Shown: piece by piece, positions 1-9,988 of the stretch
How positions within the stretch are numbered: position 1 is the first letter of the stretch
Layout of the letters: every line of letters starts with the position of its first letter
Source: Choricystis sp. odSpoLacu1
Lineage: Eukaryota; Chlorophyta; Trebouxiophyceae
Reading direction: 5' to 3'
DNA length: 64,000 nt
Assembly: GCA_958009055.1 (NCBI GenBank)
Contig: OY253658.1
Coordinates: 124,001-188,000, forward strand
Notes under the pieces: model-generated
Seen by the model: the letters and a program-made list of their open reading frames with translations, nothing else
Database searches by the model: none
Told to the model about the DNA's origin: nothing
Program-made: the position numbers and the translations under genes

Positions 1-340
1 TCCTCCCATCTCACCTGGTCGCCGCCCACCGTGGCAAACAGATTGGCCGTCGCCTCGTCGGGCGAGTACTCGATGGCCAGCACGGGCTGGGCGTGCGCTT
101 CCTGCGTGTGTGGAAGAGGGGAGGGCGGGGGCGGGACGAAACAAATTGGCGCGTGATGGGTGGGGACGGGCGTTTTGCTGCACGGCCGCGCGCCCAATTC
201 CCCACTCCCACTCTCTTGCGCACCTTGACCACCGTCTTGAGCGCCAGCCGGCCCAGAGCCCCGCGCCGGGCGGCGTCAGCGCCTTCCACCTTGTCCGCCG
301 CCGCGCGCGCGGCGTAGCGCGCTTGGGCGTCGGCGTTCAT
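1..340 (-). CDS. EED/FIE-like Polycomb WD40 protein, N-terminal part (cut by window edge)
   Basis: Two N-terminal exons of a minus-strand gene that runs off the left edge. Exon 1 is 340-224 (39 codons, donor AAG|GTGCGC). After a short intron, exon 2 starts near 110 with GAAGCGCACGCC and ends at 15 in CAG|GTGAGA. The joined reading gives a basic Ala-rich leader, then PVLAIEYSPDEA and LFATVGGDQ. FATVGG followed by a polar residue is typical of the first propeller blade of EED (animals) and FIE (plants), the WD40 subunit of the H3K27 methyltransferase complex PRC2. Only about 65 residues are visible, so the family call rests on that one blade; another WD40 protein is possible. Phase 0 at both junctions supports the exon model. 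Confidence 0.55.
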
Positions 341-886
341 GTGTGGGAGAGGTGTGTGAGTGCCGGGGAGGAGAGGGCCGAGGGCGTCTGGTTTGAAAGA
401 GTGGGCGGCAGGCTCGCGCAGATAGGGGGGGCGTGTGTCTCTGGTGTGTTTTTGTTTTTGTCTGCAGTTTCTTTTTCTTCGCTCTCACAAACGAACTCAA
501 TTCTATTCGGCCCGACCGCCCGTCTCCAGACGCGTGCTCTCGACCCTCCCCCGCTTTTCCAACACACACACACGTCAAGGTGAGTCGTGCGCCCTGTCAC
601 TGCGAGAGAGAGAGGCGGCGGCAACGGAGGCACGGGGTCGCCGCCTTGCCGCACTGCAGCGCGCTTGTCTAGCGTGCAAGTCAATCGCGTCGCTCGCGCG
701 CCACCCTGCCCCTGTCCGCCGCCCCTGCCCCCTCCAACACGTGAATGAGCATCATCTCCACGCAACGAGGCGACGATGAGGGTGGAAGGAGGGGCGAAGG
801 AGGGTGAACGGGGGCTGCCCATCGAGGTCTAAACGCGACGCGACGTCTAATCTGCTCTCAACACACAAAACACACAGCCACCAACC
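341..886. promoter_or_regulatory. Divergent intergenic region
   Basis: This stretch separates the start codons of the EED-like gene (minus) and the secreted repeat protein (plus). It holds CA- and CT-rich tracts and no reading frame I can support. It should contain both promoters and both 5' UTRs. I see no clear TATA box. Confidence 0.4.
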
Positions 887-2533
887 ATGAAGGCCGCCGC
901 TTTTGCGCTGGTCGCGCTGCTGGCCATCGGGGCCGCGTCTGCGGGTGAGTGAGGGGAGGGAGAGGATGGGAGGGAGGGCGCGGGAGGGGCCGCGTCGGGG
1001 GCGCGAATCGACAAACCGCCCTCGTTCGTTCGCGACGCGACAAAAACGCAGATCGGCGGCCGTTTGGGGGCCTTCCCACCACACTCCCACCCTCATACAC
1101 ACACACACACATGCACTCACACAGCGCACGACCGCCGCCTGCTGGGCAAGGACGAAGCCGGCCTCGGCGAGGCGGTGCTCGCCAAGAAGGGTCACGGGGA
1201 AGGCAAGTTTTGCAAGATGCGGGATGGAGCGCGCGTGTTTGGTCGCGTTTGCGGGCCCACTATCGCTTTGAGAGCATAAGAACGATCCAACGGTTGCGTC
1301 CAGTGAATGAAAACGGCGCGGGAGGCGCCCGCGGGCGACGCAACACGTGACTTTTGGTTAAGCACACGGGGCCGAACAAAAAAAAAACGCAACCCCCGCG
1401 CTCACCCTCTTCCCTCCACCCAACACCCCACTCCAAACACAGCCGCCGAGGCCGCCGCCAAATCGCTGAAGGTCAAGGGTGAAGCCGTGGCCGCCGCCTC
1501 CGAGGCGGGCAAGACCAAGAAGGTGAAGACTCTGTCTGGCGCTGAGGAAGCCGCCGCCGCGGCTGCGGGCGCCGCTTACGACAAGTGGGCCTCCTCCCCC
1601 GCCGTCCCCAAGCCCACCAAGGAGCAGTGGAAGGCCGCTGAGATGGCGTCCAAGCTGGCGGGCGCGGGTGAGGCCGCTGAGGCTGGCAAGGCCAAGCCCG
1701 CCAAGAAGGGCGGCGAGGCCGTTGCCGCGATCGCTGAAGCCGCCAAGCCCACGAAGATCAAGGGCGAGGCTGTCAAGTCTCTGAAGGTCAAGGGTGAGGC
1801 CGTCGCTGCCGTCGCTGAGGCGGGAAAGCCCAAAAAGGTCAAGGGTGAGGCCGTTGCCGCTGTCGCCGAGGCCGCCAAGCCGACCAAGGTCAAGGGTGAG
1901 GCCGTCAAGTCGCTGAAGGTCAAGGGTGAGGCCGTGTCCCCCATCTCGGAGGCGGGCAAGCCCAAGAAGGTCAAGGGTGAGGCGGTCGCCGCTGTCGCCG
2001 AGGCCGGCAAGCCGGCCAAGGCCAAGAAGGGGGGCGAGGCGGTCGCCGCCGCGGCCGAGGCCGCCGTCAAGGTGCACGCCAAGAAGGGCGGTGAGGCTGT
2101 GGCCGCCGCGTCCGAGGCGGGCAAGACCAAGAAGGTGAAGACTCTGTCGGGCGCTGAAGAGGCGGCCGCTGCCGCCGCGGGCGCCGCGTACGACAAGTGG
2201 GCGTCCTCCCCCAAGGTGCCCAAGCCCACCAAGGAGCAGTGGAAGGCGGCCGAGATGTCGTCCAAGCTGGCGGGCGCCGCGGAGGCGGGTGAGGCCGGCA
2301 AGAAGGCCAAGAAGGGTGGCGAGGCGGTCGCCGCCGTCGCCGAGGCTGCCAAGCCCCTGAAGGTCAAGGGCGAGGCCGTCAAGTCGCTGAAGGTCAAGGG
2401 CGAGGCCGTGGCCGCCATCGCTGAAGCCGGCAAGCCGGTCAAGGCCAAGGGCGAGGCGGTGGCGTCCGAGTCTGGCAAGGTCAAGACCCTCAAGGTGGCG
2501 GGCGAGACGGCGGAGGCCGGCAAGAAGCACTAG
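887..2533 (+). CDS. Secreted Lys/Ala-rich repeat protein
   Basis: Predicted 408-residue extracellular or wall-associated protein; function not recognised. Exons are 887-944, 1125-1202 and 1443-2533. Exon 1 encodes a signal peptide (MKAAAFALVALLAIGAASA). The mature part opens with AHDRRLLGK and is built from degenerate repeats around KGEAVAAVAEAGKP and KSLKVKGEAV, so it is strongly cationic and low in hydrophobics. A larger module (VKTLSGAEEA, then AAYDKWASSP, then PKPTKEQWKAAEM) occurs twice, at about 1510-1670 and 2125-2280, and must have arisen by internal duplication. The second intron uses a GC donor (AAG|GCAAGT at 1203), and all phases agree with it. The start has an ACC context before ATG. 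Repeats of this kind can be wall polymers, nucleic-acid binders or stress proteins; nothing here decides between them. Confidence 0.8.
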
Positions 2534-2655
2534 ATTGATTGATCTCGTGCTGTGAGCTGCCCCCTCCCATCCCCTTGTTTCCCCCTTTGTTCGTCCTGGA
2601 TGTGCTTTTGACAAAAAAAAAACGGGGTGGCGCGCGGTTTCCCTCGCCCACGCGC

Positions 2656-2684
2656 TGTAAAATGCACCGTACACGGTGCATTTT
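2656..2684 (+). promoter_or_regulatory. TGTAA motif fused to a 12-bp hairpin in the 3' flank
   Basis: TGTAA (2656-2660), the usual green-algal polyadenylation signal, overlaps the left arm of an inverted repeat. The arms AAAATGCACCGT (2659-2670) and ACGGTGCATTTT (2673-2684) pair perfectly over 12 bp with a 2-nt loop. It lies about 125 nt after the stop codon of the secreted repeat protein. A role in 3' end formation is inference. Confidence 0.45.
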
Positions 2685-3051
2685 TTGTCCGCTGAAAGAC
2701 GCGCGGGCCGGGCACACGCGGACACACGTTTTGAGCTTTTTTCTTTTTCTAAGGAGAGGGGGTCTGTGGTGGTCGTGGATCCAAGGTGTTGTTGGAGTAG
2801 AGAGGGGCGACAAAAAACCCCTCTCTCGCAACAGCACACAACAACTTTGTTCGTTTTCGCAAACACACACAACAACACGCGCTACCCCCCCCCCTCGTTC
2901 CCCACAAATTCTAAAAAGCGGTGCGCGGTGGAGGGGATGCACATGCAAGCGTTTTTACTTTTGCACACACACACGCTGTAAAAAACAAAACAAAAAAACA
3001 ATCACAACCTCGCTGCCGCGCTCGCAACAAAACACACAAAACCATCATATC

Positions 3052-3168
3052 ATCTCTCTCTCTCTCTTCTCCTCTCTCTCTCTCTTCTCTCTCCCTCTCT
3101 CTCTCCCTCCCTCTCTCTCTCTCTCTCTTCTCTCTCCCTCTCTCTCTCCCTCCCTCCCTCTCTCTCCC
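3052..3168. repeat. CT-rich microsatellite
   Basis: Nearly pure pyrimidine tract of CTCTCT, CCCT and TTCT units between two convergent genes. The flanking 2685-3051 is A/C-rich and holds no supportable gene. Confidence 0.85.
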
Positions 3169-3252
3169 GCCAGCCGCTGTGTGGCGGGCTGTGTGTCGCA
3201 CACGCCCACGCCGCGGGACCGGGCAGGGGCGGCGCCTCCCACACACACCACC

Positions 3253-3936
3253 TCACCTCTTGACCTTGCGCGCCCACGCGCTGCCCTCCCCCGCCCTGAA
3301 TTCGCGGGGCGGTCTGCCCCCAAACGCCCACTGCAGCCCAGGCACACGCCCCACCGCGCGTGTGAGTGAGTCGGCGACCGCCGCCGCGCCCGGCAGTGCG
3401 GCCGCCAGCGCGGCCGCGTCGCGCCGCACCGCCTCCACCCAGGGTGCGACCGCAACGAGTGCGGGCTCCAAGGCCGTGACGTAGACACGGTCCGAGCCAC
3501 GCCACGACGATGATGCGAGGTAGAGAAGGGTCAGCGCACGCGCGTGGGCGTACGGCGGGGGCGGCCTCCCCCCTCCGCGCGTCACCAGCGCCCGCTCAGC
3601 GACCGCCAGGGCGGCCACCACCGCCCAGTAGCGCAACCAGCGGCGCCGGTCCGCGGTGATCGGGTCGGACGTAGGGGCGTCAGCGGCGGCGGCGGAGTGG
3701 TAGAGGGGGAGTGCGACGCCGCCAACAACGCTGAGAGGAAAGGTGGGGGAAAAGGGTTAAGTTTTCCTCTCCTGTGAACGGCAGCAACACACTCTCCTCT
3801 TCTCTCTCTACCCCTTGCTCAAGACTCACGCTGCTCCGTCCGCCAGCGCGGGAGACAGCAGCAGCTGCAGCCCGACCGCGCTGACCGTCGGCAGCGCCGC
3901 GCGCGCGAGCAGGGCGGCCAGCGCGGACTCGGCCAT
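3253..3936 (-). CDS. REEP/HVA22/Yop1-family ER membrane-shaping protein
   Basis: 194-residue protein in two exons: 3936-3830 (donor GC|GTGAGT, phase 2) and 3730-3253. The order matches the TB2/DP1/HVA22 family: a hydrophobic N-terminus, then VGGVALPLYHSAAA (family pattern of a YPLY-like segment), then WLRYWAVVAALAVAERALV (family: YW plus a hydrophobic hairpin), then YAHARALTLLYLASSSWRGSDRVY ending in a YxxxxxP-like turn (VYVTALEPAL). These proteins sit as hairpins in the ER membrane and bend it into tubules. The C-terminal tail is basic (ARKVKR). Recognition rests on the conserved segment order, not on strong identity. The nearest neighbour on the right, beyond 780 bp, is the 5-phosphatase, also on the minus strand. 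Confidence 0.65.
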
Positions 3937-4718
3937 GTGGTTATGTGCAAGCCTGATGCCTGACGCAATGTGCCGCGGGCTGGCAGCCGGGACGGTGGGG
4001 AGGGTTTCGGGAAAAGAAAAGGCGAATTGGTATCGACGACCACACCGCATGTCAACAAAAAAAGGTAAGCACGCGCCACGGGCGCCGCCCTCCCCTCCCT
4101 TCCCTTCCTAAAAAAACAGCACGCTCTTAAGATCCCGGTCCTGGCGCCATTGTCGACGCCGTGTGGGAGGCGGCGTGTGTGGGGGAGAAAGGGGGCGGCG
4201 GGCGGCGCGGCTAGCCGCGCCGCTCGCCGTCTCGTCACACCCCCGCGCAACCTGCCTCCCTTTTCCCACGGCGCCAACTCTGGTGCACCTTTCATACGTG
4301 GACCGTGTTTGAGTCATAAGCGTGCGACAACAAGAGCTCAACTAGCGGATTGTTCTGTGGGACGCCCTGCGTGTGGTCGGTTCCGTGTCCTGCGACGTGT
4401 TTTTCGTTCAGCGGGCGCGGGCCGGCCCGGCCAGAAAGCATGCAGACGTGCCTCCACAGGCACGCCATCCCGCTCGGCTTTGCTCACCCGGGTGCTCGCA
4501 AGTACCGAGGCGGCAGGCGGGATGATGACGCCCCGCTCTCTTCAAGCGGCACGGACAACTTTTGGATGAAAAACAAACGCTCACTCTTCACCCTCCCCTT
4601 TTCCTTCAGCTTCTTCTCTCTCGCGCACTCTCTACACGTGTAAAATAATGGTACCCACACAATGCACCTTCCACACTAAATACAAACATCAAACAAACCC
4701 GCTTTTTTTCTCTCTCTC
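3937..4718. other. Intergenic stretch with a 22-bp perfect palindrome
   Basis: No convincing gene in either strand. At 4202-4223 there is a perfect palindrome, GCGGCGCGGCT followed by its exact complement, embedded in a GC-rich block. The part near 4600-4718 is A/T-richer and is probably the 3' UTR and terminator region of the 5-phosphatase gene. Confidence 0.5.
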
Positions 4719-7700
4719 TCACGGCGCCAACCGCACGTCCACCCGCGCCTCACTCTCGCCCCCGCCCGCCGCGTGGGACGCCACCACAGCCAACGCGGCC
4801 TCCAGCGCGCGAGCAGAGTAGTAGGTGTCGCCATTCATCACTTCGAGGCGAATGTCGACGGAGGCGCCAGAGGCCAGGGCGCCGCCTGCCGGGCGCACGT
4901 CGAGCCAGCACGGCAGCGCGCCGCCGTCGAGTGACCGCACGCGCCACGCGACGCGTGCAGCGCCGGAGTTAATGATGGCCACAGTCGCTGTGGGCACCGT
5001 GTCCCGCCTCAGCGCGGTGGCCGCGGGCGCCACGGACAGGGGAGGCGGCGGTGCGTCGGGCGCGTCGCCATCAGCCGCGTTGAGTGCCGCCGCCGCGGCC
5101 GCGCGCGCGGCCATCGCGTCCACCGCCGCCACCGTCAGCGTCAGCCGGGCCCACACGGGCTTGTGGTCCGAGTCCAGGACGTCGGCCAGGCAGCCGTAGC
5201 CGGTGCAGGCGACAGAGGCGGGGGTCAGGGTGGAGGTGGTGCCGCTGTCGCGAGCGCCACGGAACAGCACGCGGTCCGTCCAGCTGGGCACCCGCCGTTT
5301 CTCGGATGAATCATACGCAGGCCCGGGGACGCCCTTGTCAAATTTGTAGGTGGGGGGGAAGGCCACGTCAGCCTCCTGCATGCCAACAAACGCGGCACCG
5401 CGCGCGCGCTCGGCCGACAACTGATCAGCAGCCAGCAGCTTGCCCCAGTCGCCCGCCCCGATGGCGGTCAGGGCGGCATCATAGTCGACGTCCACCCGGT
5501 AGTTGAGGTCGCCCGCCCACACGACGGCGTCGCAGGAGGCGAGGCCAGGGCCTTCGGCCGCGGCGGGTGGGGGTGGGGCGTCAGCGTCGCTGTCCGAGGA
5601 GGCGACAGGCGAGTCTGAATCGGCACCAACATCGGACAGAGGGCCACGCGCGCGCGGGGTGCGAGGGGGGGGGGGACGGCGCCGAGACTGGCCCACCGCC
5701 ACCACCACCACCGCTCTCCTCCCCCACCTCCCACCACGGCCGCGCATCAAAGCGCAGGCCGCCCGCGATGGCGGCCCAGTTGGCGGACCGGGCTCGAGCG
5801 GCGTGCTGGTGGGCGGCCAGGTGGGAGCAGACGGCGGCGACGCGGCGGCGGTGCAGGGAGAACGCGACGGCGGCGCCGCCCTTGTTGCCACCCACGCCGA
5901 GGACTCCTGTCGCGGCGGCCGCCGTCCGCACGTCCCCCACGTGGGGGGCCAGGTGGGTGCGCGCGTACACGATGACCAGCATGCCGGCCAGCTGGCGCAG
6001 GCCGACCCGGGCAAAGGCGCGGGGGCCGCCGAGGGCGTCGCCAAGGGAGGACGCCCACCATTGCGCGTTGGCGTTGCCTTTTTCGGCAAGGGAGGGGGCC
6101 ACCGCTTCACGAGCAGCAGCTAGAGTGACGGACGCGCCCCCCATCTCCACCTCCTGCAGGTGGATGGTGACGACGTCGACGTCTCGAGCAGCGTCCGCTA
6201 GAGCACCGAAGAGCGGCGACGACGGCGGCGGCCGACTCTGGTTCACGTTCCACGTCAGCGCCAGGGCACGCACGGCGGTGGGGGCGGCGGCACGAGGCAG
6301 GACGGAGGCCAGGGCGGCGGCGGCGAGGGCGTCGGCGGGGGAGGGGGCGGCGGACCGCCACGCGCGGACAGCACCGTCGGCTGCCAGTGTGTAGCACCGC
6401 CCCCCCGCCGCGGCGGCCGCCACGACGGCGCTGCCCGGGTGGGCGGTCCAGGCGCCGCGCACGGTGCCTGTGGCGGCGTCCAGCACGACGATGGCGCCGT
6501 CCGCGGTGCCGACCCAGAGAGCGTCGTCGCCCACGGCGGCCGCAACGGTCGCGCCGCCGCGCGGGGTGGCTGCATCCGCCGACCAGCGCAGGCGGCCAGC
6601 ACCAGTGAAGCACTGGACGCGGCCGCCCCGGAACGCGACGACGACGTCGCCGTTGGGCAGGGCCACCAGGGCGCGGGGGCCACCCTCAGCGGTGGAGGAG
6701 GGGGGAGCGTCATCGGGCGGCGGCGCGGCCACGCCCTCGCCCCCGCCCGACGGGCGGGCGCTGCCACCACTGCCGCCGCCGGTGGTGCCGTCCCCGGCTT
6801 CACTGCCCAGGGCGCGCGCCACGACGCGGGCACCCAGGCGGCCGATCAGTTTGGCGGCGCGCCCGGCCGACGCGGCGGCGCGGCCGCCCGCGGCGCCAAT
6901 GTTGCCCAGCAGTTCAGCCGCCCGCGTGTCGGCGGCGGCCGCCCACACGCGCTGTTCGGCGGCCCGGGTGTCGCGGTCGGCGGGGGGGGGGGGCGGCCGT
7001 GGGGTCGCCCGCATCGTCGGCGTCGAGGCCAGCCGTCGGGTCGAGGCGGGTGATGGTGGCGGGCGCGGCCGCGTGCGCCGCGTGCCCCACGGCCCCACTC
7101 CCGCCTCCTCCAAACCTGGCAAACGGGTCGTCCCCCTCGCCAAACGGGTCGTCAGACGAGGATGGTGGCGCGGTGACGCCACCGCCACCACTGCCACCAT
7201 CGAAGCGGGGGGGGGGGGGGCGGGACGCCTGGCTCGTGCGCGGCAAGGAAAACACCGGAGCGCGCGCACCACAGCGCCAGGGACCGCCCGCCCGCCGTCC
7301 ACACGACGCCGCCTCCGGTGGAGGCAACAGCCGCCATCACACCCGCGCCGTGGGCGCGGACGCCGCCCGGGCGGCAGAGGGCGCGGGGACGCGCGGCGTC
7401 GTCGTCGGTGGCAGCAGCGCGTGCCGCAATCACGTCGGGCGCCCACGCGCGCAGGGCGCCGCGGGACGACCCGGTCCACAGCTCGCCACCCGCCGTCAGC
7501 ACGAGGGCGGTGACGGCGCCAGAGCGGTTGGCGGTCCACGTGAGGCGGGGGTCGGGGGCGGCTAAGAGACCATCAGACCCAACGCGCGCGCCCGCCACTC
7601 GACCACCCGCGTGCCCCGTCCACAGCACGGCGCGGCCGCCATCCCACAGAGTGGCTGTGACGGCGCCGAGGGCGGGAGTCTCGGGGGGGAGTTCGGCGGC

Positions 7701-8951
7701 GGGGGAGGCGTCGCCGTCCTCTGCGCGCGGCGCGACGGCTCGGTCGGCGCCGGTGGGTGGGCGCGGCCGCGCCCCCCGCGCGCCCGCCCACTGCAGGACA
7801 CCGCCCGTGGCAGAGGGCGCGGCAAACAGGCAGTCCGCCCCCGTGGCCAGCAGGGCCAGGCGGGCCGACTCTTTGGGGCGCAGGGGGGGGAGGCGCACGT
7901 CGACGGAGGGGGGAGGGGCAGAGGGCGGAGGGGCGCCGGTGGCCGCGACTGCAGCCACCGCCTGCCGCACAGCGTCCTCAGCCCCCGCCTCGTCCAACGC
8001 CGCCGCTGTGGGGGCGGCAGAGGCGGCGGCAGCGCCCAGGGTGACCCGGCCTGAGTGGGCGAGGGCGCGGTCGAGGGCGGGGGCGGACGGGTGGTGCGAC
8101 GGCAGCGCGTCGTCGGTCGAGGCAAAGTCCGCGGCCGCCGTCGCGGCCGCCACCCACGCCGCGTCAGACGCCAGAGGGGACGGAGCGGTTGCCAGCGCTT
8201 GTGGCGTGCCCGCCCCATCCTCCGACGCGGCGGACGAGCGGCGGCGGCCAAGGGAGCGTGCGTCGGCAAGGGTCGGGCGGCGCGCGGGGGGGTGGCGGCG
8301 GAGGCGCAGGCGCCGCCGCCTGCACACTCACACCATGCAGGCGGGGCAACCGCCCCGCCGCCCCCGCCAACGCCGCCACATCTGGCGGCCGCCCGCCCTG
8401 CACCATGGCCGCCAGGCGCAGGGCGGCCGCAAACTGGGGAGGGTCGAGGCCCCCAGCGCCGGCGCTGCCAGAGTCGGGCGCCGCCGCCTTCGCCCCATCC
8501 CACACCGCCGCCAGGTCGGCCGCCGCCAGCCCCGTGCGCGAGAAGAAGGTCTTGGCTTCGGAGCCCGAAACCCGGCCGTCGCCGTCGGTGTCGGCGGCGG
8601 CGAAGAGGCAGGTCTCAGCGTCGGTCGGAGTGATTCGCTGAAAGGGAAGGCGAAGGATGAAAGGTGAGGCGCCTTGTTTCTCCCTCTCTCTTTCTTCAAC
8701 ACACAAGCCCTCGCACACACACACACACACACACTCACCTGACGCGCCGCCACCAGCGGGCCGGGCGCCCCCCCCGTCGGCGGGGGCGGGGGCGGCCGCA
8801 TCGGGCGCGGTCCCGGGGGCGGCGACGACGACGCCGACCTCGACGAAAAGGAACGCGTAATTTCTGGGGGCAGACCGTCCAGCAGGCTGCCAAAGTGGGG
8901 GTCGTCGCCGTGGCGGGGCGACCTGCCGTCCGGAGGGGGTCCGGACGGCAT
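4719..8951 (-). CDS. EH domain-WD40-type II inositol polyphosphate 5-phosphatase
   Basis: About 1338 residues. Exons: 8951-8739, 8637-8332, then 8219-4719. Order: Pro-rich N-terminus; EH domain (about residues 72-150, with the EF-hand-like DTDGDGRVSGSEA and a VWDGAK helix); WD40 propeller; a linker with two DPF tripeptides (SSDDPFGEGDDPFARF, near 7130); more WD40-like sequence; 5-phosphatase domain; C-terminal ASH-like beta domain. The catalytic motifs are complete: LTWNVN, HLQEVEMG, GNKGGAA, CSHLAAH, VWAGDLNYRVD, YDSSEKRRVPSWTDRVL and SDHKPVW. The enzyme should remove the 5-phosphate from PI(4,5)P2-type lipids. WD40 plus 5-phosphatase resembles plant FRA3. The EH domain and DPF motifs point to clathrin/AP-2 endocytosis. 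The frame breaks in three G runs (7207-7220, 6982-6993, 5665-5675); each is mended by one base fewer. Confidence 0.85.
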
Positions 8952-9191
8952 CGCGGGTTGAAAACGTGAGGGAACCAAAAAAGGGCGACGCTCACGCCTG
9001 GATGCGGCGCCACACACGCACGCAGCACTGTGCGGTGGTGTGTGTGCGTGCGCAGAGAGGTGATGTGCGGCGTGGGTGGTCGCGCGCGGGGGGGCGGATC
9101 CCCACACACGCCCCGAACAAAGCGATGGGTGTGTTGTTTGTTTTTTCTCACTCTCCAGAACAAAAAACCGAAACGACGCACGCGCATCCCA
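8952..9191. promoter_or_regulatory. Divergent promoter, 5-phosphatase / RbcX
   Basis: 240 bp between two head-to-head start codons. It is CG- and CA-rich with no clear core element. Confidence 0.4.
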
Positions 9192-9867
9192 ATGCACGTC
9201 CTGCACCACCAGCCACGCCTCGCGGCCACACGAGAGCGTGGAGCGACACGCGGACGCCGCGTGGTTGCTTCCGTGCGTCCGCGCCCGCGCCCGCGCGCCG
9301 CGACCGCGTCGTCGCAACAGTACGTGCCGTCCGACAGGTAAGGGAGAGATAGAGAGAGTAAGAGGGACATTCAAACCTGACGCAAAGCAGCAAAGCGCTG
9401 GATCAATACACACAACACTCCCCCCCCCACCGCTTCGGCTTTCCCACAGCTTCGGCGGGCGCTCCCCCGAGCGCGTCGCTGCCGACTCCATGCGCTCCCT
9501 CTTCACCTTCACCGCCTCCAAGATCGTGCTGGCCCAGTTGGAAGGGTCGGGGAGGGGGGGGCTGGCATCCTATGATGCCACCCTCTACACAGCCCTTGCC
9601 GACGCGCTGGCCTCCTTCACAGACGCGACCTCCCCCACCTCCCCACCACCTCCCCCCGGCCTGACGCGGGCGGACGCGTGGCTCGCCACCCTGGCCCGCA
9701 CCCACCGGGGCGCCGCCTTGCGCGTCATGGAGGTGAGGGCAGAGTACGCGGCCCGCGATTTCGAGTGGGAGTCCGCCGCCAAGCTGAGTGGGCTGGGGTT
9801 GAGGGAGGCCAACATTAAAATCATGAAGGCGTTGGCGACTGACTCGTTGAGCGTGGGGGATGGGTGA
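9192..9867 (+). CDS. rbcX: RuBisCO assembly chaperone RbcX, plastid-targeted
   Basis: 187-residue protein from exons 9192-9337 (phase 2) and 9450-9867. Exon 1 is an Arg/Ser/Ala-rich, acid-free leader (MHVLHHQPRLAATRERG...), as expected of a plastid transit peptide. Exon 2 carries the helical core: KIVLAQLEG, YDATLYTALADALASF, then ALRVMEVRAEYAARDFEWES. The last stretch matches the eukaryotic RbcX signature (LRxMEVRExYxxxDFEW). RbcX dimers clamp the C-terminus of the RuBisCO large subunit during assembly in the stroma. The Pro-rich insert TSPTSPPPPPG sits between helices. The long C-terminal tail after DFEW is typical of type II eukaryotic RbcX and absent from cyanobacterial type I. Confidence 0.85.
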
Positions 9868-9988
9868 AAGGAGAGAAAAAGGTGTGGTTTGGGTCGGCGC
9901 GACGGTTTGCCACACAACTTATCGACGCTCGTAGCATTGTCGTCCGCCGCGCCCCCCCGCGGGCTGCGTGCCCCTCGCATCTGCCCCA

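Noticed and set aside
1358..2878. 506-codon minus-strand frame with LDLQGL-like repeats that mimic an LRR protein
   Set aside because: The periodicity is the mirror of the KGEAV repeats of the secreted protein on the plus strand, which has a signal peptide and consistent introns.
4719..8951. Treating the frame-broken 5-phosphatase, sirtuin, ABC1 kinase, RFC1 and ACC as pseudogenes
   Set aside because: All catalytic motifs are intact on both sides and every break is a one-unit change in a simple repeat; decay would also show stops and substitutions.
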